NCBI RefSeq assembly: GCF_042096055.1
Contig: NZ_JBELMH010000007.1
Span: 1-64,000 of the forward strand
Length of the DNA stretch: 64,000 bases
From: Citreimonas sp042096055
GTDB lineage: Bacteria; Pseudomonadota; Alphaproteobacteria; Rhodobacterales; Rhodobacteraceae
Direction: 5' to 3'
The notes beneath the pieces are model-generated. The model saw only the letters and a program-made list of their open reading frames with translations. It searched no databases and was not told the DNA's origin. This document shows, piece by piece, positions 25,178-34,410 of the stretch (position 1 is the first letter of the stretch; the number at the start of each line of letters is the position of its first letter). The position numbers and the translations under genes are program-made.

Positions 25178-25795
25178 ATGGCACCCACCCGAGATGACGA
25201 CGCCGTCGCGAAGGCCCTCGCCGAGACCGACGAGGACCTGCCCGACATCGACAAGCTGCGCCGCCCGCCCGATGCGCTGCCGCCGGGACCGCGGCGCATC
25301 GTCGTGGCGCTCGACACCTTCGCGGACTGGTTCGGGCAGGTGCTGGCCTGGCTGGTGCTGGCGCTGGTCGTCGTGGTGGTGATGGAATCGATCCGCCGCT
25401 ACGCATTCAACGCGCCCAGCATCTGGGCCTACGACGTCAGCTACATGCTCTACGGCACGATCTTCATGCTGGGCGCCGCGGTCACGCTGCGGTTCCGGGG
25501 GCACATCCGGACGGACCTGTTCTTCAACACCTGGACGCCACGCACCCAGGCGGCGGTCGACCTGACGTTCTACATCCTGCTGTTCTTTCCGGGGATGCTG
25601 TTCTTCCTGATTGCGGGCTACGATCAGGCGGCGCGCTCCTACGCCATTACCGAGCGCGCGGCGGCCAGCTTCTGGCGACCGATCCTGTGGCCCTACCGGG
25701 CGGTGATCCCGCTGACGGCGGCGCTGGTCATGCTGCAGGGCGTGTCCGAGATCATCAAGGCGTGGTACCAGTTCAGGACGGGGCGCCCGGTATGA
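25178..25795 (+). CDS. dctQ: TRAP transporter small permease (DctQ)
   Basis: A 205-residue membrane protein with four hydrophobic helices ('VLAWLVLALVVVVVMESI', 'DVSYMLYGTIFMLGAAVTL', 'AAVDLTFYILLFFPGMLFFL', 'VIPLTAALVMLQGVSEII') after an unusually long acidic/proline-rich N-terminus of about 50 residues. It is the small subunit that pairs with DctM in sodium-driven uptake. The ATG at 25178 is preferred because AGGAG lies 7 bases before it; an ATG 48 bases upstream lacks a binding site. It overlaps dctM by 4 bases. Confidence 0.9.
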   Translation: MAPTRDDDAVAKALAETDEDLPDIDKLRRPPDALPPGPRRIVVALDTFADWFGQVLAWLVLALVVVVVMESIRRYAFNAPSIWAYDVSYMLYGTIFMLGAAVTLRFRGHIRTDLFFNTWTPRTQAAVDLTFYILLFFPGMLFFLIAGYDQAARSYAITERAAASFWRPILWPYRAVIPLTAALVMLQGVSEIIKAWYQFRTGRPV

Positions 25796-27111
25796 GCATC
25801 GGCGTCATCCTTGGCTTCGTCATGCTGCTTGCGCTGCTGTCGGGCATCTTCCTGGGCTTTCCCATCGCCTTCACGCTGATCGTGCTGACGGTCGTCTTCG
25901 GCTTCGTTGGGCTAGGCGACATGGCCTTCAACATCATGGTCTTCCAGGCCTGGGGCGTCATGGGCACCGAGACGCTGGCCGCGGTGCCGCTGTTCATCTT
26001 CATGGGCTACATGCTGGAACAGGCCGGCATCATGGAGCGTCTGTTCCGCGGATTTCAGTTCTGCCTCGCCGGCCTGCCGGGCGCGCTTTACATCGGCGTG
26101 CTGCTGACGGCGACGATCTTCGCCACGGCCACGGGCATCATCGGCGCCTCGGTGACGCTGATCGGGATGCTGGCCGCCCCGGTCATGGCCAAGGCGAACT
26201 ACGACCCGGCGCTGTCGGCGGGCACGATCACCGCCGGCGGCACGTTGGGCATCCTGATCCCGCCCTCGGTCATGCTGGTGGTGCTGGGGCCGGTCGCCGG
26301 CGTCTCGATCCCGCAGCTTTTTGCCGCGTGCATCGTCCCCGGCCTGCTGATCACGGTCCTGTTCATCACCTACACGATGGTGCGCTGCTGGATTAACCCC
26401 GAACTCGGCCCGCCCATGCCTCAGGACGAGCGCCCCGAGACCTGGCGCGTCGCGGTGAAGGAGCTGGTCGTCGGCATGGTGCCGATGGTCGCGCTGATCG
26501 GCGCCACGCTGGGCAGCATCCTGACGGGCGTGGCCACGCCCACCGAAGGCGCCGGCATGGGGGCCGCGGGTGCGGTGATCCTGACCATCCTCTACGGCCG
26601 CTTCAACCTCAAGCGCCTGCACCGGGCGATGTTCCAGACGGTGCTGGTCTCGTCGATGATCCTGTTCCTGCTGCTGGCGTCGAACATGTTCGGCGCTGTG
26701 TTCAACCGGCTGGGGACGGGGCCGTGGATCGCCAACGCGATGGTCGCGATGGACCTGCCGCCGATGGGGATCGTGATCGCGCTGATGGTGGTGGTCTTCC
26801 TGCTTGGCTGGCCGCTGGAATGGGCGCCCATCGTGTTCATCTTCCTGCCGATCTTCCTGCCCATCGTCGAGGCCGCCGGCATCAACCTGCTTTGGATCAC
26901 GGCGCTGGTGGCGGTGAACCTTCAGACGGCGTTCCTGTCGCCCCCGGTGGCGATGGCGGCCTACTACCTGAGGGCGGTCGCCCCGCAATGGGGCATCCGG
27001 CAGATCTACTCGGGGATGTTCCAGTTCGTCGGCCTGCAGGTGATCGCGCTGATCCTGGTGCTGCTGTTCCCGGCGCTGGCCCTGTGGTTGCCGGCCGTCA
27101 TGTTCCAGTGA
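25792..27111 (+). CDS. dctM: TRAP transporter large permease (DctM)
   Basis: A 439-residue inner-membrane protein with about 12 hydrophobic segments. It is the ion-coupled channel subunit of the TRAP system. Family signatures include 'AAVPLFIFMGYMLEQAGIME', 'ATGIIGASVTLIGMLAAPVM', 'GGTLGILIPPSVMLVVLG' and 'GVATPTEGAGMGAAGAVIL'. Its stop codon lies inside a perfect hairpin shared with the convergent peroxidase gene. Confidence 0.94.
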   Translation: MSIGVILGFVMLLALLSGIFLGFPIAFTLIVLTVVFGFVGLGDMAFNIMVFQAWGVMGTETLAAVPLFIFMGYMLEQAGIMERLFRGFQFCLAGLPGALYIGVLLTATIFATATGIIGASVTLIGMLAAPVMAKANYDPALSAGTITAGGTLGILIPPSVMLVVLGPVAGVSIPQLFAACIVPGLLITVLFITYTMVRCWINPELGPPMPQDERPETWRVAVKELVVGMVPMVALIGATLGSILTGVATPTEGAGMGAAGAVILTILYGRFNLKRLHRAMFQTVLVSSMILFLLLASNMFGAVFNRLGTGPWIANAMVAMDLPPMGIVIALMVVVFLLGWPLEWAPIVFIFLPIFLPIVEAAGINLLWITALVAVNLQTAFLSPPVAMAAYYLRAVAPQWGIRQIYSGMFQFVGLQVIALILVLLFPALALWLPAVMFQ

Positions 27112-27133
27112 CCGCGCACAGGGTGCGCGGTCA
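27109..27133. terminator. Hairpin joining two convergent stop codons
   Basis: TGACCGCGCA - CAGGG - TGCGCGGTCA is a perfect 10-base inverted repeat. Its first three bases are the dctM stop (TGA) and its last three the complement of the peroxidase gene stop (TGA). It can form a strong RNA hairpin in both directions but has no T-run on either side, so it may protect 3' ends or slow polymerase rather than act as a classic terminator. Confidence 0.6.
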
Positions 27134-28426
27134 GGGACCGGTGACGGGCAGGCCGCTGGGCACCGATGCGGGCACGCCCAGCCGCTCGGCCCGGTCCTCG
27201 AGCGCGTGCAGGAACGCGATCAGGTCGGCGATCTCGTCGTCCGTCAGGCTCGACGGCGCGAGGTCGCTCGCCGCGGCGATGGCGTCGATCTCGGCGGCCG
27301 AGGACAGCACGATGTCGTCGCGCGCGCCGGGGAAGTCGGGCAGCATCGCCTGGTCGAGATCGTAGGCCCGCAGCGAGGCCTCGGGGTCGAGGTGGTGGCG
27401 AATGACCGCTTCGAGCGTCGCGAACGCGCCGTCGTGCCCGTAGGGCGCGGTGAGGGTCACGTTGCGCAGCGACGGCGTGCGGAAGGCGAAGGCGTCCTCG
27501 GCATCGCCGGTGACACGGATGCGGCCCTCGTCGCGGGCGTGGTTCTCGAACCGGGCGGCCTTGCCGGGGCCGAACTGGGGCACGGCGATCGCGTGGAAGT
27601 CGTGGTCGGTCTGCAGCCATCCGGAATGACACGCGGCACAGCCGGCCTTGCCGTAGAACAGCGCCTGTCCGGCCCGCGCCTCGGGCGGAAGCGGCGCGCC
27701 GCCCGTCATCGCCCGGTCGAATGCGGAATCGTCTGCCCGCCATTCGAAAGCGATGAAATCCGCGACGACGTTCGCGATGGCGGTGAAGGTGATGTCCTGG
27801 CCGGGCAGGGCGGTGTCGAACCGCTCGCGGTATTCGGGAATGGCCGAGACACGGGCGGCGATCCCGTCCCACGCGCCGCCCGGCTGCGCCAGAAGCCCCT
27901 GGCGCACCAGCTGGCTGATCTCGTTCTCGGAATAGTGCCCAGCCATCTCGTCGCCCGAGAGGACCGGAAACATCGCCTGCGCGGCAAGCGGCGAGTCGAA
28001 GCCCAGCGTCATGTCGGCACCCAGCGGGGTCCGGATGCCGTTGGGCTGATCGGGGTCATGCTCCAGCCGGCCGTCGTGGAAGAACCGGGTGAATTCGGCC
28101 GCGCCGAGGTTCCACAGCCCCGGCGCGTTGCGCGGAATGCGCTGCTCGGGGTGGTTGTCGTCTCCGATGCGCCGTTTCGGGCCCAGCCCGATGCCGCCAT
28201 CGCCAATGGCGAGCGAGACGCCGTCGCCCGTGCCGAAGTCAGGATGGTGGCAGGTCGCGCAGCTGACGCTCCGGTTGCCCGACAGGATCGGGTCGTAGAA
28301 CAGAAGCTGCCCCAGTGCGACGCGGGCCGGATCGGCCTCGGGAAAGACGGGACGCGGGCCAAGGTCCTGCCCCTGCGCGGATGACGCGAGGGTCGCGGCG
28401 ACGAGGGACAGGAACAGCCTTTTCAT
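27131..28426 (-). CDS. Di-heme cytochrome c peroxidase (MauG/CcpA family)
   Basis: A 431-residue periplasmic di-heme protein with a Sec signal peptide (MKRLFLSLVAATLASSAQG). Two c-heme attachment sites are visible, 'SCATCHHPDFGTGDG' near residue 55 and 'CAACHSGWLQTDHDFH' in the C-terminal half, followed by 'RTPSLRNVTLTAPYGHDGAF', the segment that carries the distal Met/Tyr in relatives. The family either reduces hydrogen peroxide with electrons from small cytochromes or, like MauG, oxidatively modifies a protein. Its start lies 3 bases after the xylB stop, so it is the last gene of the xylose operon, an unexpected place for a peroxidase. Confidence 0.92.
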   Translation of the reverse strand: MKRLFLSLVAATLASSAQGQDLGPRPVFPEADPARVALGQLLFYDPILSGNRSVSCATCHHPDFGTGDGVSLAIGDGGIGLGPKRRIGDDNHPEQRIPRNAPGLWNLGAAEFTRFFHDGRLEHDPDQPNGIRTPLGADMTLGFDSPLAAQAMFPVLSGDEMAGHYSENEISQLVRQGLLAQPGGAWDGIAARVSAIPEYRERFDTALPGQDITFTAIANVVADFIAFEWRADDSAFDRAMTGGAPLPPEARAGQALFYGKAGCAACHSGWLQTDHDFHAIAVPQFGPGKAARFENHARDEGRIRVTGDAEDAFAFRTPSLRNVTLTAPYGHDGAFATLEAVIRHHLDPEASLRAYDLDQAMLPDFPGARDDIVLSSAAEIDAIAAASDLAPSSLTDDEIADLIAFLHALEDRAERLGVPASVPSGLPVTGP

Positions 28427-28429
28427 TGC

Positions 28430-29899
28430 TCAGGCTCCGGAGGCAGGCCGCCTGCTCTGTTTCAGCGCAGGGTAGAGCGCGCGGTAGCGGTCGTAAGCCG
28501 CATCGTAGGCGGCGGTCAGGGTCGCGTCTGGCTCAATCAGCGCGGCGGTGGCGGGTGGCGTCATGACCTCGCCCGGTGCCGCGCCGGTATGGGCGCAGAT
28601 GGCCAGGCGGGCGGCGCCCATCGCGGCGCCAAGCTCGCTGCCGGCAGGCAGCGAAAGCGGCAGGTTCAGGCTGTTCGCCAGCGTCGTGAGCCAGAAGCGC
28701 GAGCGCGCGCCGCCGCCGACGGCGAACAGCGTGTCGAACCGCGCGCCCGTGCCTTCCAGCGCGGTCAGGCTGTCGCGCAGGGCGAAGGCCACGCCCTCCA
28801 TCACCGCGCGGGTCAGCTCGGCGCGCCCGGTGCCGACGTCTAGGCCGATGAAGGCGCCCCGGATGCGGCTGTCGTTGTGCGGCGTCCGCTCGCCCGACAG
28901 GTACGGCAGGAACGTGACATTCGAGGGGCCTTCGGCCTTCTCGGGCAGGGCCGAGGACAGGTCGGCCGGGCTTTCGCCCAGGGTGCGCGACAGCCAGTTG
29001 AGGCTGTCGGTCGCGGCCAGGATCACGCCCATCTGGTACCAGCGGTCCGGCACGGCGTGGCAGAAGCTGTGCACCGCCGAGGCCGGGTCGGGCGCATAGC
29101 GGTCGCGACCCGCCATCAGCACGCCCGAGGTCCCGAGCGAGACGAAGCCGGTGCCTTCGCCCAAAGCACCGATGCCGCAGGCGGCGGCCGCGTTGTCGCC
29201 CGCGCCGCCGGCGACGACCACGGGCTCGGACAGGCCCCACTCGGACAGAAGCGCCGCGCGCAGCATGCCGCCGGGCGCCGCGCCCTCGACCAGGTCGGGC
29301 ATCTGGTCGCGCCGCATGCCGCCGTGCTCCAGCGCCGCCTCGGACCAGTCGCGCCGGCCCACGTCGAGCCACGCGGTGCCCGCGCTGTCGGACATGTCCG
29401 AGATATGCTCGCCCGTCAGCCACAGACGCAGGTAATCCTTAGGCAGCAGGACCTTGGCCACCTTGTCGAAGACCTGCGGCTCGTGATTGCGGACCCACAT
29501 CAGTTTCGGTGCGGTGAAGCCCGGAAAGACGATGTTGCCGGTAATCTCGCGCATCCCCGGCGCCGCGTCGAGCGTCGCCGCCTCGTCGAGCGAGCGGGTG
29601 TCGTTCCACAGGATGCAGGGGCGCAGCACGGCGTCGTCCGCGTCCAGCAGCGTGGCGCCGTGCATGTGGCCCGAAAGGCCGATGCCCTTCAGGTGTGCGA
29701 AGGCGTCGGGCGCCTTCGCACGAATTGCGGATACCGTCGTCTCGCAGGCGGCGATCCAGTCGGCCGGGTTCTGCTCGGACCAGCCCGGATGCGGGTGCGC
29801 GGGGCTGAAGGCGGCCTCGGCCTCGGCCTGCACGGCGCCGGTGTCGTCGGTGAGAATTGCCCTCAGGCCCGAGGTTCCGAGGTCCAGTCCGAGATACAT
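28430..29899 (-). CDS. xylB: Xylulokinase
   Basis: A 489-residue FGGY-family kinase that phosphorylates D-xylulose to D-xylulose 5-phosphate. It shows the N-terminal 'YLGLDLGTSGLRAIL', the substrate-binding 'GLSGHMHGATLLD' with its Met-His-Gly, 'AGGAGDNAAAACGIGA' with the catalytic Asp, 'GFVSLGTSGV' and 'AVGGGARSRFW'. Length matches E. coli XylB (484). It follows xylA after 20 bases and precedes the di-heme peroxidase gene by 3 bases. Confidence 0.95.
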   Translation of the reverse strand: MYLGLDLGTSGLRAILTDDTGAVQAEAEAAFSPAHPHPGWSEQNPADWIAACETTVSAIRAKAPDAFAHLKGIGLSGHMHGATLLDADDAVLRPCILWNDTRSLDEAATLDAAPGMREITGNIVFPGFTAPKLMWVRNHEPQVFDKVAKVLLPKDYLRLWLTGEHISDMSDSAGTAWLDVGRRDWSEAALEHGGMRRDQMPDLVEGAAPGGMLRAALLSEWGLSEPVVVAGGAGDNAAAACGIGALGEGTGFVSLGTSGVLMAGRDRYAPDPASAVHSFCHAVPDRWYQMGVILAATDSLNWLSRTLGESPADLSSALPEKAEGPSNVTFLPYLSGERTPHNDSRIRGAFIGLDVGTGRAELTRAVMEGVAFALRDSLTALEGTGARFDTLFAVGGGARSRFWLTTLANSLNLPLSLPAGSELGAAMGAARLAICAHTGAAPGEVMTPPATAALIEPDATLTAAYDAAYDRYRALYPALKQSRRPASGA

Positions 29900-29919
29900 G
29901 GTCGCTCCTGCGGTCGGGG

Positions 29920-31224
29920 TCAGACGAAGCGGTTGACGTAGTTTTCGAGGATCTCCTGCCGGCCCGAGCGGGGCTCGGGGTTGATCCCCTCGTCCAGCAC
30001 GCGCTTGGAGATCGAGGCGAGATCGCTGTCCAGCATGGCCTTGGCCTCGGGCGTGTTCCAGCCGGCGTAGCGGTCGGCCAGCGCCTTATCCAGCCCGCCG
30101 TCCTCGATCATCGCGGCCGCGGCCTTGAGCCCGCGGGCGCAGACGTCCATGCCGCCCACATGCGCCGCGATCAGGTCGTCGGCGTCGATCGACTGGCGCC
30201 GCAACTTGGCGTCGAAGTTGGTGCCGCCGGTGGTGAAACCGCCGGACTTCAGCACGTGGTAATAGGCCAGCGCCACCTCGGGGGTGTTGTTCGGGAACTG
30301 GTCGGTGTCCCAGCCGGACTGGTAGTCGTTGCGGTTCATGTCGATCGAGCCGAGCATGCCTTCCGAAGCCGCCAGCGCCAGCTCGTGCTCGAACGAATGG
30401 CCGGCGAGGATCGCGTGGCCCTGTTCGATGTTCAGCTTCACCTCGTTCTCCAGGCCGTACTTGCGCAGGAAGCCGATGCAGGTGGCGACGTCGAAATCGT
30501 ACTGGTGCTTGGTCGGCTCCTGCGGCTTCGGCTCGACCAGGATGGTGCCCTCGAACCCGATCTTGTGCTTGTAGTCCACGACCATGTTCAGGAACCGGCC
30601 CAGGTGGTCGAGCTCCTGCGTAAGATCGGTGTTGAGCAGCGTCTCGTAGCCTTCGCGCCCGCCCCACAGCACGTAGTTCGCGCCGCCCAGCTTGTGGGTC
30701 GCGTCCATGCAGCCCTTCACCGTCGCCGCGGCGAAGGCGAAGACGTCCGGGTCGGGGTTGGTCGCGGCACCCGACATCCAGCGGCGATGGCCGAACATGT
30801 TGGCCGTGCCCCAAAGCAGCTTGGTGCGCGAGCTTTCCATCTTCTCGCCGATGTAATCGGTGATCTCGTTCAGCGTGGCGAGGTTGCCGGCGAAATCGCC
30901 CTGTTCGGGGCGGATGTCGGCGTCGTGCCAGCAGAAGAACGGCGCGTTCAGCAGGTCGAACATCTCGAACGCGACGTCGGCCTTCATCCTGGCGCGGCCC
31001 ATGTCGTCCTGCGGATGCCACGGACGCACGAAGGTCTGCCCGCCGAACGGATCGCCGCCTTCCCACGCGAAGGAATGCCAGTAGGCGACGGCGAAGCGAA
31101 GGTGGTCCTCCATCCGCTTGCCCATGACCATCTCGTCGGGATCGTAGTGGCGGAAGGCCAGCGGGTTGGTGCTGTCGGGACCCTCGTATCGCGGTTTCGC
31201 GATGCCGGCGAAAAACTCCGTCAT
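29920..31224 (-). CDS. xylA: Xylose isomerase
   Basis: A 434-residue TIM-barrel enzyme that converts D-xylose to D-xylulose with two divalent metals. Signatures are 'HSFAWEGGDPFGG', the catalytic His in 'FCWHDADIRPEQGDF', 'ILVEPKPQEPTKHQYDFD' with the metal Glu and Lys, 'NIEQGHAILAGHSFEHE' and 'DMNRNDYQSGWDTDQFP'. The length is that of class II (long) isomerases. AGAGAGG precedes the ATG at 31224. It lies between the ABC importer genes and xylB in one operon. Confidence 0.97.
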   Translation of the reverse strand: MTEFFAGIAKPRYEGPDSTNPLAFRHYDPDEMVMGKRMEDHLRFAVAYWHSFAWEGGDPFGGQTFVRPWHPQDDMGRARMKADVAFEMFDLLNAPFFCWHDADIRPEQGDFAGNLATLNEITDYIGEKMESSRTKLLWGTANMFGHRRWMSGAATNPDPDVFAFAAATVKGCMDATHKLGGANYVLWGGREGYETLLNTDLTQELDHLGRFLNMVVDYKHKIGFEGTILVEPKPQEPTKHQYDFDVATCIGFLRKYGLENEVKLNIEQGHAILAGHSFEHELALAASEGMLGSIDMNRNDYQSGWDTDQFPNNTPEVALAYYHVLKSGGFTTGGTNFDAKLRRQSIDADDLIAAHVGGMDVCARGLKAAAAMIEDGGLDKALADRYAGWNTPEAKAMLDSDLASISKRVLDEGINPEPRSGRQEILENYVNRFV

Positions 31225-31270
31225 GTTTGCCTCTCTGTGGCTTTGTCTTGTCTTGGGGCGGGAGCGGGCT

Positions 31271-32032
31271 TCAGCCCTGCTCGCCGGGCTTCTTGCCCAG
31301 GATGATCATCCCGAGAATGTCCTCGTCGGTCACCTCGTCCACGTTCACCGTGCCGACGAGCTGGCCGTTCTTCATGACCGACGCGCGGTCGCACAGGTTC
31401 ATGACCGAATGCACGTCGTGCTCGATCAGGAAGATGCCGAGGCCCTGTTCCTTGAGCTGGTTGATCAGCTCGGCGACCATCTGCGTCTCCTGCGGGCCGA
31501 GCGCGGCGGTCGGCTCGTCCATGATCAGGATGCGCGCGTTGAAGTAGACCGCCCGGGCGATCGCGACCGACTGCCGCTGACCGCCCGAAAGCGCCTTCAC
31601 CGGGTCCTTGAACTTCTTGAAGTTCGAGTTGAGCCGACCCATGATCTTGCGGGTCTCGGCCTCCATCTGGGCGTCGTCGACGAAGCCCATCGGGGTGACC
31701 AGTTCGCGCCCGAGGAACAGGTTAGACGCGGCATCGAGATTGTCCGCCAGCGCGAGGGTCTGGTAGATCGTCTCGATGTTGTGCTTGCGGGCGTCGCGCG
31801 GGTTCTGGATGTCGACCTTCTGGCCGTCGATCAGTATCTCGCCCGCGTCCATCTTGTAGGCGCCCGACAGGCACTTGATGAGCGTGGACTTGCCGGCGCC
31901 GTTGTGGCCCAGCAGGCCCACGACCTCGCCCGGATAGAGGTCGATCGAGACGTGGTCGACCGCCTTGATCCCGCCGAACGAGACCGAGATGTCGCGCATC
32001 TCGACGAGGGGGGTGCCGCTTCTGTCGGCCAT
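31271..32032 (-). CDS. xylG: Xylose ABC importer ATPase, single domain
   Basis: A 253-residue ATPase with one complete nucleotide-binding domain: Walker A 'GLLGHNGAGKSTLIKCLSGA', signature 'LSGGQRQSVAIARAV', Walker B 'ILIMDEPTAALGP' and the switch His in 'IFLIEHDVHSV'. Classic XylG has two fused domains and about 510 residues. This short form acts as a homodimer in the FrcA-like branch common in alphaproteobacteria. The ATG at 32032 shares its A with the stop of xylH (TGATG), so translation is coupled. Confidence 0.92.
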   Translation of the reverse strand: MADRSGTPLVEMRDISVSFGGIKAVDHVSIDLYPGEVVGLLGHNGAGKSTLIKCLSGAYKMDAGEILIDGQKVDIQNPRDARKHNIETIYQTLALADNLDAASNLFLGRELVTPMGFVDDAQMEAETRKIMGRLNSNFKKFKDPVKALSGGQRQSVAIARAVYFNARILIMDEPTAALGPQETQMVAELINQLKEQGLGIFLIEHDVHSVMNLCDRASVMKNGQLVGTVNVDEVTDEDILGMIILGKKPGEQG

Positions 32033-33324
32033 CACGCGTCTCCCGTCCGCTTGCGGTAGATGATGTCGAGCAGCACGGCCAGCACCAGCACGCCGCCGAC
32101 GACGATGTTCTGGAACGGCGCGTCGACGCCCACCATCGCCATGCCCGATTGCAGCGACTGCATGATCAGCGCGCCCAGGATCGCGCCGTAGATCGTGCCG
32201 ATCCCGCCCGAGAGCGCGGTGCCCCCGATGACGGCGGCGGCGATTACGCGCAGCTCGTCCAGCGTGCCGATGTCGTTCGAGTGGAACGACAGGCGCGCCG
32301 AGGCGACGAGGCCCGCGAGCCCGCAGAGGATGCCGAGGATCGCGAAGACCTTGACCGTCAGCAGGCGGGTGTTGATGCCCGACAGTTCCGCCGCGTCCGG
32401 GTTGCCGCCGGTGGCGAAGATGTAGCGGCCGAGGCGGGTGCGCCGCGCGATCAGCGTCATGACGACCGCGACCGCGATCAGCAGCAGGACGGAATACGGG
32501 ATGCCGTAGCCCTCGCTGTAGCCTTCGGGCATGACCGCGCCGCGGTCCTCGAAGCTGCGTTCCAGCACGCGGGTGGGCACGTCGTAGGCGTTCAGCGTCG
32601 CGACGAAGCCGAGGATCAGGATCGCGGCGATCGCCATCAGGATCCCTTCGGCCCAGATCGGCTTGACCGGGAATTCGTGGCGGATGCGCGAGCGGCGGGA
32701 TTGCCAGATCGCGATGCAGGCCACGACCACGCAGATCAGGCCGAAGATCCAGCTGCCGGTCTCGCCCATCGTGCCGCCGATGCCGCCCATCGTCTGGAAC
32801 CGCTCGTCGAGCGGGCCGATTGTCTGCCCGTCGGTGATGTACCACGCCACGTTGCGCCAGACGAGAAGCCCACCGAGCGTGACGATGAAGGCCGGGATCG
32901 CCAGATAGCCGATCAGCCAGCCGTGGAAGGCGCCGATCACCGCGCCGGTCAGCAGCCCGACCAGGATCGCGACGGGTGCGATCAGCGGGCTGCCGTAGTC
33001 GATGCCGAGGTTCGGCAGCACCTGGGTCTGGGTCATCGCCATCATCGCCGAACAGGTGGCGAGCAGCGCTCCGACGCTCAGGTCGATGTGGCGGGTGACG
33101 ATGACGAACACCATGCCGGTCGCCATGATCGCCACGCTGACGGTCTGGATGGTCAGGTTGAAGACGTTGCGGGGGGTCAGGAAACGACCGTCGGTGAGGA
33201 CGTTGAACACGATGCAGACCAGAACGAACGCGCCGACCATGCCCAGCAGGCGGGTGTCGAATTCGAGGGTCTTGAAGATGTTCTTCCGTCCGGTCGACGC
33301 GCCGGAGGCGGCGGCCTCTGCCAT
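32032..33324 (-). CDS. xylH: Xylose ABC importer permease
   Basis: A 430-residue inner-membrane permease with about 12 hydrophobic segments, longer than RbsC as expected for XylH. Signatures are 'GMVFVIVTRHIDLSVGALLA' and 'LDELRVIAAAVIGGTALSGG', and a long extracytoplasmic loop follows 'IWQSRRSRIRHEF'. It forms the channel for xylose delivered by XylF and is driven by the adjacent XylG. Confidence 0.94.
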   Translation of the reverse strand: MAEAAASGASTGRKNIFKTLEFDTRLLGMVGAFVLVCIVFNVLTDGRFLTPRNVFNLTIQTVSVAIMATGMVFVIVTRHIDLSVGALLATCSAMMAMTQTQVLPNLGIDYGSPLIAPVAILVGLLTGAVIGAFHGWLIGYLAIPAFIVTLGGLLVWRNVAWYITDGQTIGPLDERFQTMGGIGGTMGETGSWIFGLICVVVACIAIWQSRRSRIRHEFPVKPIWAEGILMAIAAILILGFVATLNAYDVPTRVLERSFEDRGAVMPEGYSEGYGIPYSVLLLIAVAVVMTLIARRTRLGRYIFATGGNPDAAELSGINTRLLTVKVFAILGILCGLAGLVASARLSFHSNDIGTLDELRVIAAAVIGGTALSGGIGTIYGAILGALIMQSLQSGMAMVGVDAPFQNIVVGGVLVLAVLLDIIYRKRTGDA

Positions 33325-33351
33325 GGGGACCTCGGAATCTGAAGGAATGGA

Positions 33352-33380
33352 GCGACCCCCGCCGCAAGGGCAGGGGTCGC
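33352..33380. other. Hairpin between xylF and xylH
   Basis: GCGACCCC and GGGGTCGC form an 8-base perfect stem with a 13-base loop in the 72-base gap after xylF. No T-run follows. Such hairpins behind binding-protein genes usually stabilise the upstream message and reduce read-through, giving more binding protein than permease. Confidence 0.5.
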
Positions 33381-33396
33381 GGGAGTCATCTGCGGA

Positions 33397-34410
33397 TCAG
33401 TTGCAGGGTGCGGGGCCGTCGGTGACGCCCTGGCACAGCGCGTCCTGCTCGATCCAGCCGGCGTCGACGACGACCGACAGGTTGTCGGCGGTGACCGGGA
33501 TCGGCTCGAGGAACTGGGCGATCAGCGTCGTGCCCGAGGGCGAGGTCCACTCGCTCGCGCCCTCGATGTCGGCCATGTCGGTGCCGCCGGCCAGCTCGAC
33601 CGCGATCTCGCCTGCGCGCTTGCCCAGCTCGCGCGCGTCCTTCCAGACCGACACGGTCTGCGTGCCCTGCGCGATGCGGTTCAGCGCCGCGTGGTCGCCG
33701 TCCTGGCCCGAGACCGGAATACCTTCCATGCCCTGCGCCGTCAGCGCCGCGACCACGCCGCCGGCGGTGCCGTCGTTCGAGGCGACGACCGCGTCGACGT
33801 TGTTGTCCTCGGCGGTCAGGATCTGCTCCATGTTGCGCTGGGCGTTGGCGGGCAGCCAGCCATCGGTGTAGGCCTCGCCGACGATGGTGATGTCACCGGC
33901 GTCGATCGCGTCCTGCAGCACTTCCTGCTGGCCGCCACGCAGGAAATCCGCGTTCGGGTCGGTGGGTGAGCCCTTGATCATCACGTAGTTGCCGTTGGGC
34001 TGCGCCTCGAGCACGGCGCGGGCCTGCATGCGGCCCACCTCGACGTTGTCGAAGGTCAGGTAGAAGGCGCGCGGATCCTCGATCAGGCGGTCGTAGGCGA
34101 TGACCGGGATGCCCTCGTTGGCGGCCGCGTCGACCGCGGGGATGATCGCCTGGGTGTCCTGCGCCAGGATGATCAGCGCGTCCACGCCCTGCGCCATCAG
34201 CGATTCCACGTCCGACAACTGCTTGGACGACGACGACTGCGCGTCGGCCGAGATGTATTCCGCGCCGGCCGCTTCGAGCGCTGCGACGATGGCGGCTTCG
34301 TCGGTCTTCCAGCGTTCTTCCTGGAAGTTGGACCAGCTCACGCCGACCGTCTGCGCGAAGGCGCCGGTGCCGAGCACCACGGCGATCGCGGTTGTTGCAA
34401 AGAGTTTCAT
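33397..34410 (-). CDS. xylF: Periplasmic xylose-binding protein
   Basis: A 337-residue periplasmic-binding protein with a signal peptide (MKLFATTAIAVVLGTGAFA). 'VGVSWSNFQEERWKTDEAAI', 'LMAQGVDALIILAQDTQAII', 'VIAYDRLIEDPRAFYLTFDN' and 'VVASNDGTAGGVVAALTAQG' are typical of XylF and include the Arg/Asp sugar contacts. A Cys pair near the C-terminus ('DALCQGVTDGPAPCN') probably forms a disulfide. The start is the ATG at 34410 with GGGAGGA 8 bases upstream; an upstream open frame of 32 codons is not expected to be used. It is the first gene of the xyl operon. Confidence 0.95.
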   Translation of the reverse strand: MKLFATTAIAVVLGTGAFAQTVGVSWSNFQEERWKTDEAAIVAALEAAGAEYISADAQSSSSKQLSDVESLMAQGVDALIILAQDTQAIIPAVDAAANEGIPVIAYDRLIEDPRAFYLTFDNVEVGRMQARAVLEAQPNGNYVMIKGSPTDPNADFLRGGQQEVLQDAIDAGDITIVGEAYTDGWLPANAQRNMEQILTAEDNNVDAVVASNDGTAGGVVAALTAQGMEGIPVSGQDGDHAALNRIAQGTQTVSVWKDARELGKRAGEIAVELAGGTDMADIEGASEWTSPSGTTLIAQFLEPIPVTADNLSVVVDAGWIEQDALCQGVTDGPAPCN

